A stretch of 15,328 nucleotides of DNA from JAGGZI01 sp964399605 (GTDB lineage: Archaea > Aenigmatarchaeota > Aenigmatarchaeia > PWEA01 > JAGHBM01), in assembly GCA_964399605.1 (NCBI GenBank), contig CAYNRH010000020.1, positions 1 through 15,328 on the forward strand. Reading direction: 5' to 3'. Made by a program: the position numbers and the translations under genes. Under the pieces are notes generated by a model, which saw only the letters and a list, made by a program, of their open reading frames with translations, searched no databases and was not told where the DNA came from. Shown here piece after piece: positions 1-5,155 of this stretch. The first letter of the stretch is position 1. Each line of letters begins with the position of its first letter.

Positions 1-1
1 A

Positions 2-244
2 AGAAAAAAACATAAAATAGAAAAAGCGATGAAAATAACACTTTCAAATGTATTTGTACCAATGCTTATAACAACCTTGGCAGCTTTAATAGGTTTCAGA
101 GCCATGTCTTTAGGGCAATTGACCTTGTTAGCAGATTTGGGAAATATGATGTCTTTTGGTGTTTTGTTCTGCTTTATTGCAGCAGTTACAGTAATACCAT
201 CTGTATTGGTTATTAATGAAAAATTAAAAATAAAGAAATTATGA
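2..244 (+). CDS. C-terminal end of an MMPL/RND-family membrane transporter (5'-truncated)
   Basis: The reading frame is open from base 2 and ends in TGA at 242-244, so the gene enters from the left edge and the ATG at 29 is probably internal. The visible residues are a short basic stretch (KKHKIEKA) followed by two hydrophobic segments and a basic tail. The pattern of a charged helix, then ITTLAALIGF, then a Gly-containing helix and a final membrane helix is that of the last two transmembrane helices of MMPL/SSD-type RND permeases, which move lipids or hydrophobic compounds using the proton gradient. This is a family-level inference from about 80 residues; the substrate is unknown. No partner genes are visible. 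Confidence 0.6.
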   Translation, partial: RKKHKIEKAMKITLSNVFVPMLITTLAALIGFRAMSLGQLTLLADLGNMMSFGVLFCFIAAVTVIPSVLVINEKLKIKKL

Positions 245-361
245 TATTTTTCGCTCCACCCAAATCCTGACGAGGACTTCGTTAAATCATATATTATGTG
301 CAATTAAAAAAGTGCCATCTCAATCGATATCTTTATTAAATCTAAATAAATTATCTATTCT

Positions 362-766
362 ATGAGTGAATGTATTTTTTGCAAAATTGTAAATAATGAA
401 GTTAAATCTTTTAAAATATACGAAGATGAAGAAGTTCTTGCTTTTTTAGATACTAATCCAACATCAGATGGACAGTTATTAGTTATTCCTAAAAAGCACT
501 TTGAAGACATTTTTGTAACTCCTAATGATGTTTTAAATAGAATTAGCCAAGTTTGTAAAAAGATGGCAATCTTGTGTAGAGATAAGCTTGGCGCAACGGG
601 GGTTAATATTCTTAACGCATCTGGAAAAGATGCTCAACAAAGTGTTTTTCATTTACATTTTCATGTAGTGCCTAGATTCAAAAACGATGGATTGGATTTA
701 TGGCTTCATGGCAAATCAAAAAGCCTAGACAAAGTTAAAGAAATACAACAAAAACTACTTTCTTAA
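362..766 (+). CDS. HIT (histidine triad) family nucleotide hydrolase
   Basis: A 134-residue protein of the usual length for the HIT family, which hydrolyses or transfers nucleotidyl groups from dinucleoside polyphosphates or nucleoside phosphoramidates in the cytosol. The triad HxHxHxx is at residues 97-103 (HLHFHVV), with His99 the expected nucleotidylated residue. N-terminal C4-x2-C7 with His46 matches the zinc site of many prokaryotic HIT proteins. Asn83 (NILNASG) and the following Gln-rich turn fit the phosphate-binding loop. The ATG follows an AT-rich box (TAAATAAATT, about 345-354) with no Shine-Dalgarno sequence, so start selection or leaderless initiation is uncertain. It stands alone on this strand, with a noncoding gap on either side. 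Exact substrate is not determinable. Confidence 0.93.
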   Translation: MSECIFCKIVNNEVKSFKIYEDEEVLAFLDTNPTSDGQLLVIPKKHFEDIFVTPNDVLNRISQVCKKMAILCRDKLGATGVNILNASGKDAQQSVFHLHFHVVPRFKNDGLDLWLHGKSKSLDKVKEIQQKLLS

Positions 767-921
767 CGCGACAAAATTAGAACTTCTCCGTAAAATCAAA
801 AATTTTACTACGACCACGTCTTGTAGGCTCTCACATTCGCTCGTGGCGCCTAACAGCGCTTATATGGTTTCTAAAATCTTTAAATATAACTTCTTTTGCA
901 AATTATCCACAAGGTGTTTTT
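767..921. other. noncoding gap with a perfect hairpin
   Basis: No open reading frame of note. A hairpin with a 7-bp perfect stem (GTAAAAT at 790-796, loop CAAAA, ATTTTAC at 802-808) lies about 25 bases after the HIT stop codon and could end its transcript, although there is no clear T-run after it. The stretch 810-860 is more GC-rich than its surroundings and codes for nothing recognisable. The end, 881-921, holds an AT-rich element (AATCTTTAAATATAAC, 881-896) and the AAGGTG ribosome binding site of the next gene at 911-916. Confidence 0.4.
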
Positions 922-1491
922 ATGGATTTATTTGGATTAGTGATAGTGCCAATATTGATATTTTGCGCCAGGATAATTGACGTTTCTATAGGGACCATAA
1001 AACTGGTTTTCATAACGAAGGGAATGAAAAACATTGCACCGGTGCTGGGATTCTTTGAGGTTTTAATATGGCTGTTGGCAATAAGCCAGATAATGCAGAA
1101 TTTAACCAATTTCGTAAACTACATAGCTTATGCAGGAGGATTTGCTGCTGGAACATATGTGGGATTGTATTTGGAGGAGAAACTTGCAGTTGGAAATTAC
1201 ATAGTCAGGATAATAACAAAAAAGAAGCCAGATGAGCTTGTGAAATATCTAAGGGAGCATGGTTATGGTGCCACTATAGTTGGTGCAACTGGATACAGCG
1301 GAAAGTCCAATAACATAATTCTGACAGTTGTCAAGAGAAGGGACATGGACAAAATTGTTTCTTCCATAAAGAGATTCAATCCGAGGGCCTTCTATTCCGT
1401 CGAGGAAATAAAATATGTGACAAAAGGAATGTTCCCCAGAGAAGTGAGCTATAAAGACAATTTAAGAAGGATAATAAAAAAGAAGAAATAA
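922..1491 (+). CDS. UPF0316-family (DUF2179/DUF5698) membrane protein
   Basis: A 189-residue protein with two parts. The N-terminal 85 residues hold three hydrophobic helices with the family sequence around ARIIDVSIGTIKLVF and GGFAAGTYVGLYLEEK; the remainder is a soluble domain (about 95-175) of the DUF2179 type with YGATIVGATGYSG and a following beta-rich segment. This arrangement is that of UPF0316 proteins, found in bacteria and archaea, whose function is unknown; related DUF2179 domains have been suggested to bind small ligands. The start is supported by AAGGTG 5 bases upstream of ATG. The stop at 1489-1491 is one base from the stop of the convergent uS7 gene, so the two transcripts must overlap in their 3' ends. 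Monocistronic as far as visible. Confidence 0.85.
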   Translation: MDLFGLVIVPILIFCARIIDVSIGTIKLVFITKGMKNIAPVLGFFEVLIWLLAISQIMQNLTNFVNYIAYAGGFAAGTYVGLYLEEKLAVGNYIVRIITKKKPDELVKYLREHGYGATIVGATGYSGKSNNIILTVVKRRDMDKIVSSIKRFNPRAFYSVEEIKYVTKGMFPREVSYKDNLRRIIKKKK

Positions 1492-1492
1492 T

Positions 1493-2092
1493 TTACCTTG
1501 CTCCTTCAGCTTCCCTTTCCAATCTTTCCTTTTCCTGAATTGCATTTGAATCCTTTGAATTGTTGTATGCTGCAAGAATTTCTTCTGCCAGGCATTGCGC
1601 CAGGGATTTTTTGCTTTTAAAAGATTTTCTGTATGCGCCCTGAGAGAAGTATCTCAATGCAAGGTCAACTCTCCTTTGAGGGGAGGTTATGACAGCCTTC
1701 CTTGCTATTATTGAACCCATCTGGTACGATGAAACTTCTTCCCTTATGGCAGCATTTTCCAGAGCGCCAACAAAAATTTCTATTGGGTTTTTCTCTGTCT
1801 TCTTTTCAAGAATTTCAAAGCATTCCTTAACGATGTTGTAGACATTTATGCTTTTCCCCATACATTTTCCAGATGTTATCTTATGCCTCTTTCCCTTGTG
1901 TCCAGGGACAAAGAGATGATTCATCAATCTTTCAACGATGTTTATTTCGCTCTTATAGAATTTTTTTTCTGCATGCCTTCCATGTGACATTCTTGGAACT
2001 ATTACAGGCCTTAAGTTTATGTAGTTTTTTAAGCCAGGGTCTTTAACTTCAACGTTCAACGGCCATCTGTTGTATATTTTTATTTCTTTCAT
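1493..2092 (-). CDS. rps7: small ribosomal subunit protein uS7 (archaeal type)
   Basis: A 199-residue protein that nucleates the 30S head and lines the E site. Recognisable archaeal uS7 blocks are the N-terminal KIYNRWP, the central NVYNIVKECFEILEKKTEKNP, PIEIFVGALENAAIREEV, SPQRRVDLALR and the C-terminal FKSKKSLAQCLAEEI followed by an ERLEREAEGAR tail. The ATG at 2092-2090 is chosen over the upstream in-frame ATG at 2164 because GGTGAT sits just before it and the upstream extension would lie inside uS12. It is only 4 bases downstream of the uS12 stop, so the two are cotranscribed and probably translationally coupled. EF-2 and EF-1A, which usually follow in the archaeal str operon, are absent here; the next gene is convergent. 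Confidence 0.95.
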   Translation of the reverse strand: MKEIKIYNRWPLNVEVKDPGLKNYINLRPVIVPRMSHGRHAEKKFYKSEINIVERLMNHLFVPGHKGKRHKITSGKCMGKSINVYNIVKECFEILEKKTEKNPIEIFVGALENAAIREEVSSYQMGSIIARKAVITSPQRRVDLALRYFSQGAYRKSFKSKKSLAQCLAEEILAAYNNSKDSNAIQEKERLEREAEGAR

Positions 2093-2096
2093 TTCA

Positions 2097-2531
2097 TCAC
2101 CTGGTTGGCTTTTGTTTCTTTCCCGATAAAAGCTCGGAAAGTGCAATTCCATTAACCTTAACAACTTTCCATTTTACGCCCCACATACTTCCTTTTGCTC
2201 CTCCCTGCGAGGCGCCTACTCCTTCCAGCAGTACTTCATCATGCTCGTCTATTTGTTTTATTGCGCCGTCTCGCGGGCAGAAAACTGTTATCTGCTTGCC
2301 ATTTTTTATGAGTTGTACTCTAACACACTTTATCAGTCCAGAGTGAGGCTGTTTTTGCTCCACATACCTTTTTTCTAAGACAATTCCCCTTGCTTGTGGA
2401 GATCCCTCAAGTGGGTCTTTCTTTTTCTTTAGTTTAAGAATCATATTCCTGTAGCTGACCTTTTTCCATCTCATCTTTTTTCTGTCTTTCTTTAATTTTC
2501 TTGCTGCATATGTTCCTGGAATTTTTATCAC
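2097..2531 (-). CDS. rps12: small ribosomal subunit protein uS12, divergent decoding loops
   Basis: uS12 shapes the decoding centre of the small subunit. Conserved features are AARKLKKDRKK near the N-terminus, SPQARGIVLEK, KCVRVQLIKNGKQIT, IDEHDEVLLEG and KVVKVNG. Two normally invariant loops differ: the PNSAxRK loop reads PHSGLIK (residues 62-68 counted from the GTG), and the D-x-PG-(V/I)-RY loop reads SMWGVKW (115-121). No ATG lies at the expected N-terminus. GTG at 2531-2529 overlaps the zinc-ribbon stop region and gives 144 residues; GGTGAT 4 bases before an ATT at 2522 is an alternative signal, and an ATG at 2555 would overlap the upstream gene by 22 bases. Identity is secure, the start is not. 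Confidence 0.92.
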   Translation of the reverse strand: MIKIPGTYAARKLKKDRKKMRWKKVSYRNMILKLKKKKDPLEGSPQARGIVLEKRYVEQKQPHSGLIKCVRVQLIKNGKQITVFCPRDGAIKQIDEHDEVLLEGVGASQGGAKGSMWGVKWKVVKVNGIALSELLSGKKQKPTR

Positions 2532-2533
2532 CT

Positions 2534-2695
2534 TTACGGTCCAACAAATCCACATTTTTCACATTTGTATGGAACTTTTCTCACCCTACAACTCTTACAT
2601 CTAACTATTTCTGTCTTGCCGCATGATGGACATTTAAATTTAGTAAAATCGTCTTCGCTTGTCAATATTTTTCCACATGATGTGCATTTTAACAT
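2534..2695 (-). CDS. small archaeal zinc-ribbon protein with four CxxC motifs (HVO_2753-like)
   Basis: A 53-residue protein with four CxxC knuckles: Cys4/7, Cys22/25, Cys33/36 and Cys45/48, enough for two zinc-binding zinc-finger modules. This spacing and size match the small archaeal zinc-finger family that includes haloarchaeal HVO_2753. In other archaea these genes often sit beside translation genes such as EF-1beta; here it leads the uS12-uS7 operon, with its stop 2 bases from the uS12 GTG. The ATG at 2695 has GGTG 9-12 bases upstream. A longer frame to 2935 would run antisense through the tRNA-Arg gene and is not supported. An AT-rich TATA-like stretch (2726-2740 on this strand ATAAATATATATAG) lies at the right distance. 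Molecular role unknown. Confidence 0.85.
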   Translation of the reverse strand: MLKCTSCGKILTSEDDFTKFKCPSCGKTEIVRCKSCRVRKVPYKCEKCGFVGP

Positions 2696-2725
2696 TATTA
2701 CACCTTGAACTTTATTAAATTCTAT

Positions 2726-2748
2726 ACTATATATATTTATAGTTTTAT
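2726..2748. promoter_or_regulatory. shared AT-rich promoter region between zinc-ribbon operon and tRNA-Arg
   Basis: The stretch contains overlapping TATA-like sequences readable on both strands (TATATATATTTATAG on +). On the minus strand it lies about 30-45 bases before the zinc-ribbon ATG; on the plus strand it lies about 25-40 bases before tRNA-Arg. Both genes have no other clear TATA box in the 75-base gap. Confidence 0.5.
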
Positions 2749-2809
2749 TGAAATTAAGATGATTTTCCATGCTCCCATGGTCTAGCTTGGATAAGATACA
2801 ACCCTGCGG

Positions 2810-2866
2810 AAAAGCTTTAGCAAAAATGGCTTGGTGAAATGGCCCTTTATTCAGCATAAAGCGGAG
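2810..2866 (+). other. tRNA-Arg intron 1, 57 nt, position 37/38
   Basis: Exon CTGC (2804-2807) pairs with intron GCGG (2861-2864) as the 4-bp central helix, with one G-U pair. Bulges are GG|A (2808-2810) and AG|A (2865-2867), flanked outside by the anticodon stem. Inside the intron GCTTTA (2814-2819) pairs with TAAAGC (2857-2862), which overlaps the central helix by two bases, so the inner helix must open or shorten; the motif is therefore a relaxed bulge-helix-bulge. Confidence 0.8.
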
Positions 2867-2881
2867 AGGTTGTGACCCGGG

Positions 2882-2894
2882 AAGTATTCGGGAA
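2882..2894 (+). other. tRNA-Arg intron 2, 13 nt, position 53/54
   Basis: CCCG (2876-2879) pairs with intron CGGG (2889-2892) as central helix. Bulges are GG|A (2880-2882) and AA|T (2893-2895). The outer helix is short: TGA (2873-2875) with TCA (2896-2898). Excision joins G53 of the T-stem to T54 of the T-loop, which is the only cut that restores CCGGG-TTC. Confidence 0.75.
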
Positions 2895-2900
2895 TTCAAA

Positions 2901-2912
2901 TTTGGGTGAAAA
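2901..2912 (+). other. tRNA-Arg intron 3, 12 nt, position 59/60
   Basis: T-loop TTCA (2895-2898) pairs with intron TGAA (2907-2910). Bulges are AA|T (2899-2901) and AA|T (2911-2913); the outer helix is the T-stem. Cutting after TTCAAA and before T2913 gives the canonical TTCAAAT loop. Confidence 0.78.
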
Positions 2913-2931
2913 TCCCGGTGGGAGCACCAAT

Positions 2932-3231
2932 TCAAATCAAAAGGCCAATCGCTATCAGAATAAGACCTATCAGAAATGTGAAGAGATAGCCCGCAATTAT
3001 TCTTGGTATTATTGTTTTCAATCTGGGAACTTTTTTTAATTTTTCTTCAAATAATTTGACAGGCGGAAGAATCTCCAATATGAATTTGTTTATGGGCTCT
3101 ATGAAACTTTGTGGTAAAATCAATCCAATAATAACGGCTATTGTTATTTGAATTCCCCAGTCTGGAAATACTGGCATTCCGATGAGCAATCCAGCTGTAA
3201 TTAGAAATCCTCTGATAGCTTCCAAAGGCAT
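2932..3231 (-). CDS. small three-helix membrane protein, unknown function
   Basis: A 99-residue protein that I do not recognise. Three hydrophobic segments (about residues 7-22, 27-45 and 75-98) surround a charged stretch with EEKLKKVPRLK (about 62-72), which is expected to face the cytosol under the positive-inside rule. The last residues run straight to the C-terminus inside a helix. The ATG has no Shine-Dalgarno; a TTTAAATAA-type box about 20-30 bases upstream, within the CarS leader region, fits a leaderless transcript. The stop lies 3 bases beyond the encoded CCA of tRNA-Arg on the other strand. Divergent from the CDP-archaeol synthase gene, so a role at the membrane is possible, but that is only context. 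Confidence 0.7.
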   Translation of the reverse strand: MPLEAIRGFLITAGLLIGMPVFPDWGIQITIAVIIGLILPQSFIEPINKFILEILPPVKLFEEKLKKVPRLKTIIPRIIAGYLFTFLIGLILIAIGLLI

Positions 3232-3264
3232 AGTTATATATTGTTGTTTTATTTAAAAAAGTTC
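3232..3264. promoter_or_regulatory. overlapping divergent promoters of two leaderless genes
   Basis: Only 33 bases separate the divergent starts at 3231 (minus) and 3265 (plus). On the plus strand TTATATATTG (3233-3242) is centred about 27 bases before the ATG. On the minus strand TTTAAATAA (about 3248-3256) is centred about 20 bases before its ATG. Each TATA box lies where the other gene begins, so polymerases at the two promoters should interfere. Confidence 0.5.
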
Positions 3265-3804
3265 ATGAGCTTTTTGCCAGAGTTGATAATAGGATTATGG
3301 ATAATTATACCTGCCTACGCTGCAAATGGTTTTGCTCCACTTGCCCATGGGAAGAGGAGAATAGATTTTGGAAAAAAAATGTCTGATGGGAGGTATATTT
3401 TTGGTCCAGGAAAGACATGGGAAGGATTCATCTTTGCAGTTTTCATAGGAACTTTGTTTGGCTCTCTGGAGATATTTCTTTATCCCTATTTGGAGCCGAT
3501 CGCTGCGGCAAATGGAATACACCTCTTAAAATTGTCTTTAGTCTCTGTGTTTTTGGTTTCTCTGGGTGCCATGACAGGAGATCTCGTTGGTTCTTTTATA
3601 AAAAGAAGAGTTGGTATTGAAAGGGGGGAGCCAGCTCCGCTGTTGGATCAACTGGACTTTGTTTTTGGTGCATTTTTCTTTGTTTATCCTGTCCTTGAAG
3701 TGAGTTCGCTTGCATTGGTTTTGATAATTCTGATAACACCTGTGATACATATAGTTGCTTCTGTAATTGGACATATAATAGGAGCTAAGAAAGTACCGTG
3801 GTAG
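3265..3804 (+). CDS. carS: CDP-archaeol synthase (CarS, DUF46)
   Basis: An integral membrane enzyme that activates the archaeal lipid core 2,3-di-O-geranylgeranylglyceryl phosphate with CTP, giving the CDP-lipid used by headgroup transferases. Family signatures are P-AYAANGFAPL near the N-terminus, RIDFGKKMSDGRYIFGPGKTWEGF, GAMTGDLVGSFIKRRVGIERG and PLLDQLDFVFGAF, with about five hydrophobic helices and the usual length of about 180 residues. The ATG at 3265 is chosen over the TTG at 3241: it lies about 27 bases after a TATA box, as expected for a leaderless message, and matches the family N-terminus. The PHP and CDP-alcohol phosphatidyltransferase genes follow at 7 bases and with a 4-base overlap, forming a lipid-headgroup operon. 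Confidence 0.95.
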   Translation: MSFLPELIIGLWIIIPAYAANGFAPLAHGKRRIDFGKKMSDGRYIFGPGKTWEGFIFAVFIGTLFGSLEIFLYPYLEPIAAANGIHLLKLSLVSVFLVSLGAMTGDLVGSFIKRRVGIERGEPAPLLDQLDFVFGAFFFVYPVLEVSSLALVLIILITPVIHIVASVIGHIIGAKKVPW

Positions 3805-3811
3805 TGATTAA

Positions 3812-4516
3812 ATGACAGTTAAAATAGATTTGCATACACATTCCATCTATTCAATTCACTGGTTGTGGAAAAACGAGGCATTTGGAACGCCAAAAGAAAT
3901 GGTTAAAATGGCAATTCAGAAGGGATTAAATGGACTGTCAATTACCGACCACAATTCTGTTAAAGGTTCATTGGAAGGATTGAAGTATGCGAAGATGTTA
4001 AAGAACTTTCTTTTAATTCCGGGGTCTGAGGTAAAGTCAGAAGAAGGTGATATTTTGGCAATTGGAATAAAGGAAGATGTGCCAAAGGAATTGCCTGTGC
4101 AGGAAACTATAGACAGGATTCATGACTTGGGTGGAATTGCGATTGCTGCTCATCCTTATGCTGGATTTCCAAGAAGGTCGGCAGTGAAGGATGCCATAAA
4201 AAAATACAGGTTTGATGCTGTGGAAATTTTAAACGGTGGCACGAGATGGAGAGAAAACAAGAAGGCGTATGATGTTGCCAAGGAATTAAAATACCCTATG
4301 ACAGGAGGATCTGATGCTCACTACTGGAAAGACATTGGGGAAATTTACAATATAATGGATTGTAGCCTATCCGTAGATGATGTTTTAGAAAGAATAAAGA
4401 AAGGGAGGGTTGTCATAAAAGGCAGGCCTTTTGGCTTGTACAGCAAGATGAGATTGGCAACTAGAAAAGTTTTAAGGTCCATAGAAAGCAGGTTAGGAAA
4501 AGGTGGAACACAATGA
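3812..4516 (+). CDS. PHP-domain metal-dependent phosphoesterase
   Basis: A 234-residue protein of the polymerase-and-histidinol-phosphatase superfamily. Metal-binding motifs appear in order: D6-L-H8-T-H10-S, T45-D46-H47-N, E73 (GSEVKSEEGD), H114 (AAHP) and S167-D168-A-H170, with E138-x2-N141 between. These are the residues of the trinuclear metal site in YciV/TrpH-like members, which release phosphate from nucleotides or short RNA ends. It sits between CarS (7 bases upstream) and a CDP-alcohol phosphatidyltransferase whose ATG overlaps its TGA by 4 bases (ATGA). This suggests, but does not prove, dephosphorylation of a phosphorylated lipid headgroup such as an archaetidyl-X-phosphate made by the next enzyme. 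AGTGAT precedes the start. Confidence 0.9.
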   Translation: MTVKIDLHTHSIYSIHWLWKNEAFGTPKEMVKMAIQKGLNGLSITDHNSVKGSLEGLKYAKMLKNFLLIPGSEVKSEEGDILAIGIKEDVPKELPVQETIDRIHDLGGIAIAAHPYAGFPRRSAVKDAIKKYRFDAVEILNGGTRWRENKKAYDVAKELKYPMTGGSDAHYWKDIGEIYNIMDCSLSVDDVLERIKKGRVVIKGRPFGLYSKMRLATRKVLRSIESRLGKGGTQ

Positions 4517-5094
4517 ATATACCAAACACAATTTCAATATCAAGAGTTGGTATACTATTCATTTTTCTTCCTTTGATATATTATGGAAACATTGAAATGA
4601 AAATAGCTGCAATAGTCCTGTGTCCTGTAATGTTTCTGATGGATTATCTCGATGGCTATTTCGCAAGAAAGTTAAACATGACGACGCAGATTGGGAGCTT
4701 TTTTGATTTAGTAGGAGACAGAATCACAGAAATAGTTTTCTGGATATTCTTCTTTTCTTTGGGTATGGTTCCATGGTGGGCTCCCACTATAATAATTCTT
4801 AGGGGTTTTCTTTCTGACTGGACAAGATTCAGGGCAAAATCCAGCGGCAAAACTGTTTACGGTATGATGAAATCACCGATATGTAAATTCCTTGTGTGTT
4901 CAAGAATTATGCGAGGGCTTTACGGCTCAATGAAGATGGTTCTCTTTACACTCCTCTCCATACAGTTTGTTTTTTCACCAGGTTTGGAGAACATAATATT
5001 TTATCTTATAGTTTTGGTTATAAGTGTCAACCTGATAAGAGGACTGCCAGTGATATATGATGGCAGGAAATATCTGTTCAAAAATTCTTTATAG
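4513..5094 (+). CDS. CDP-alcohol phosphatidyltransferase (archaeal phospholipid headgroup transfer)
   Basis: A 193-residue integral membrane enzyme that replaces the CMP of CDP-archaeol with a polar alcohol. The complete catalytic signature D-x2-DG-x2-AR-x8-G-x3-D-x3-D is at residues 44-69: D44, D47, G48, A51, R52, G61, D65, D69, with D69 the expected base. The N-terminal NIPNTISISRV matches the usual entry helix, and about six hydrophobic helices follow. The alcohol (glycerol phosphate, inositol phosphate or another) cannot be named from sequence. Start ATG overlaps the PHP stop, indicating coupled translation, and the operon with CarS supplies its CDP-lipid substrate. It is the active counterpart to the degenerate homologue that follows at 5156. 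Confidence 0.93.
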   Translation: MNIPNTISISRVGILFIFLPLIYYGNIEMKIAAIVLCPVMFLMDYLDGYFARKLNMTTQIGSFFDLVGDRITEIVFWIFFFSLGMVPWWAPTIIILRGFLSDWTRFRAKSSGKTVYGMMKSPICKFLVCSRIMRGLYGSMKMVLFTLLSIQFVFSPGLENIIFYLIVLVISVNLIRGLPVIYDGRKYLFKNSL

Positions 5095-5121
5095 CTTTAT
5101 AAGAAATCTTATCTCAAAAAC

Positions 5122-5138
5122 AATATAATTTATATTCT
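5122..5138 (+). promoter_or_regulatory. TATA box of the 5156-6910 unit
   Basis: AATATAATTTATATTC is centred about 26 bases before the ATG at 5156, which has no Shine-Dalgarno sequence; a leaderless transcript is expected. This separates the following three genes from the lipid operon upstream. Confidence 0.5.
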
Positions 5139-5155
5139 AAAAACAAAGAATTTTT

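Larger units (their letters stand above)
2771..2929 (+). tRNA. tRNA-Arg(GCG) precursor with three apparent introns and encoded CCA
   Basis: Acceptor arms GCTCCCA (2771-2777) and TGGGAGC (2919-2925) pair fully; discriminator A at 2926 is followed by encoded CCA. The D-arm (GGTCTAGCTTGGATAAGAT) and the anticodon loop CTGCGGA with anticodon GCG (2806-2808) resemble archaeal tRNA-Arg. Anticodon stem is CAACC/GGTTG (2799-2803, 2868-2872). Removing 2810-2866, 2882-2894 and 2901-2912 leaves a regular 77-nt tRNA with T-stem CCGGG/CCCGG and T-loop TTCAAAT. Each junction has the bulge-helix-bulge geometry expected of the archaeal splicing endonuclease. A reading as tRNA-Glu using the TTC at 2850-2852 was considered and does not fold. 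The gene runs 3 bases into the stop of the convergent small membrane protein. Confidence 0.88.

Noticed and set aside
2799..2872. tRNA-Glu reading using the TTC at 2850-2852 as anticodon
   Set aside because: It would need two introns around the anticodon without bulge-helix-bulge pairing; the GCG reading gives a proper central helix CTGC/GCGG and the D-arm of tRNA-Arg.
2696..2935. Upstream extension of the zinc-ribbon reading frame to an ATG at 2935
   Set aside because: The extension lies antisense to the whole tRNA-Arg gene and has no protein-like composition; the ATG at 2695 has a ribosome binding site and matches the family length.
3241..3264. TTG start giving CarS eight extra residues
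   Set aside because: The TTG overlaps the TATA box itself; the ATG at 3265 fits the distance for a leaderless start.
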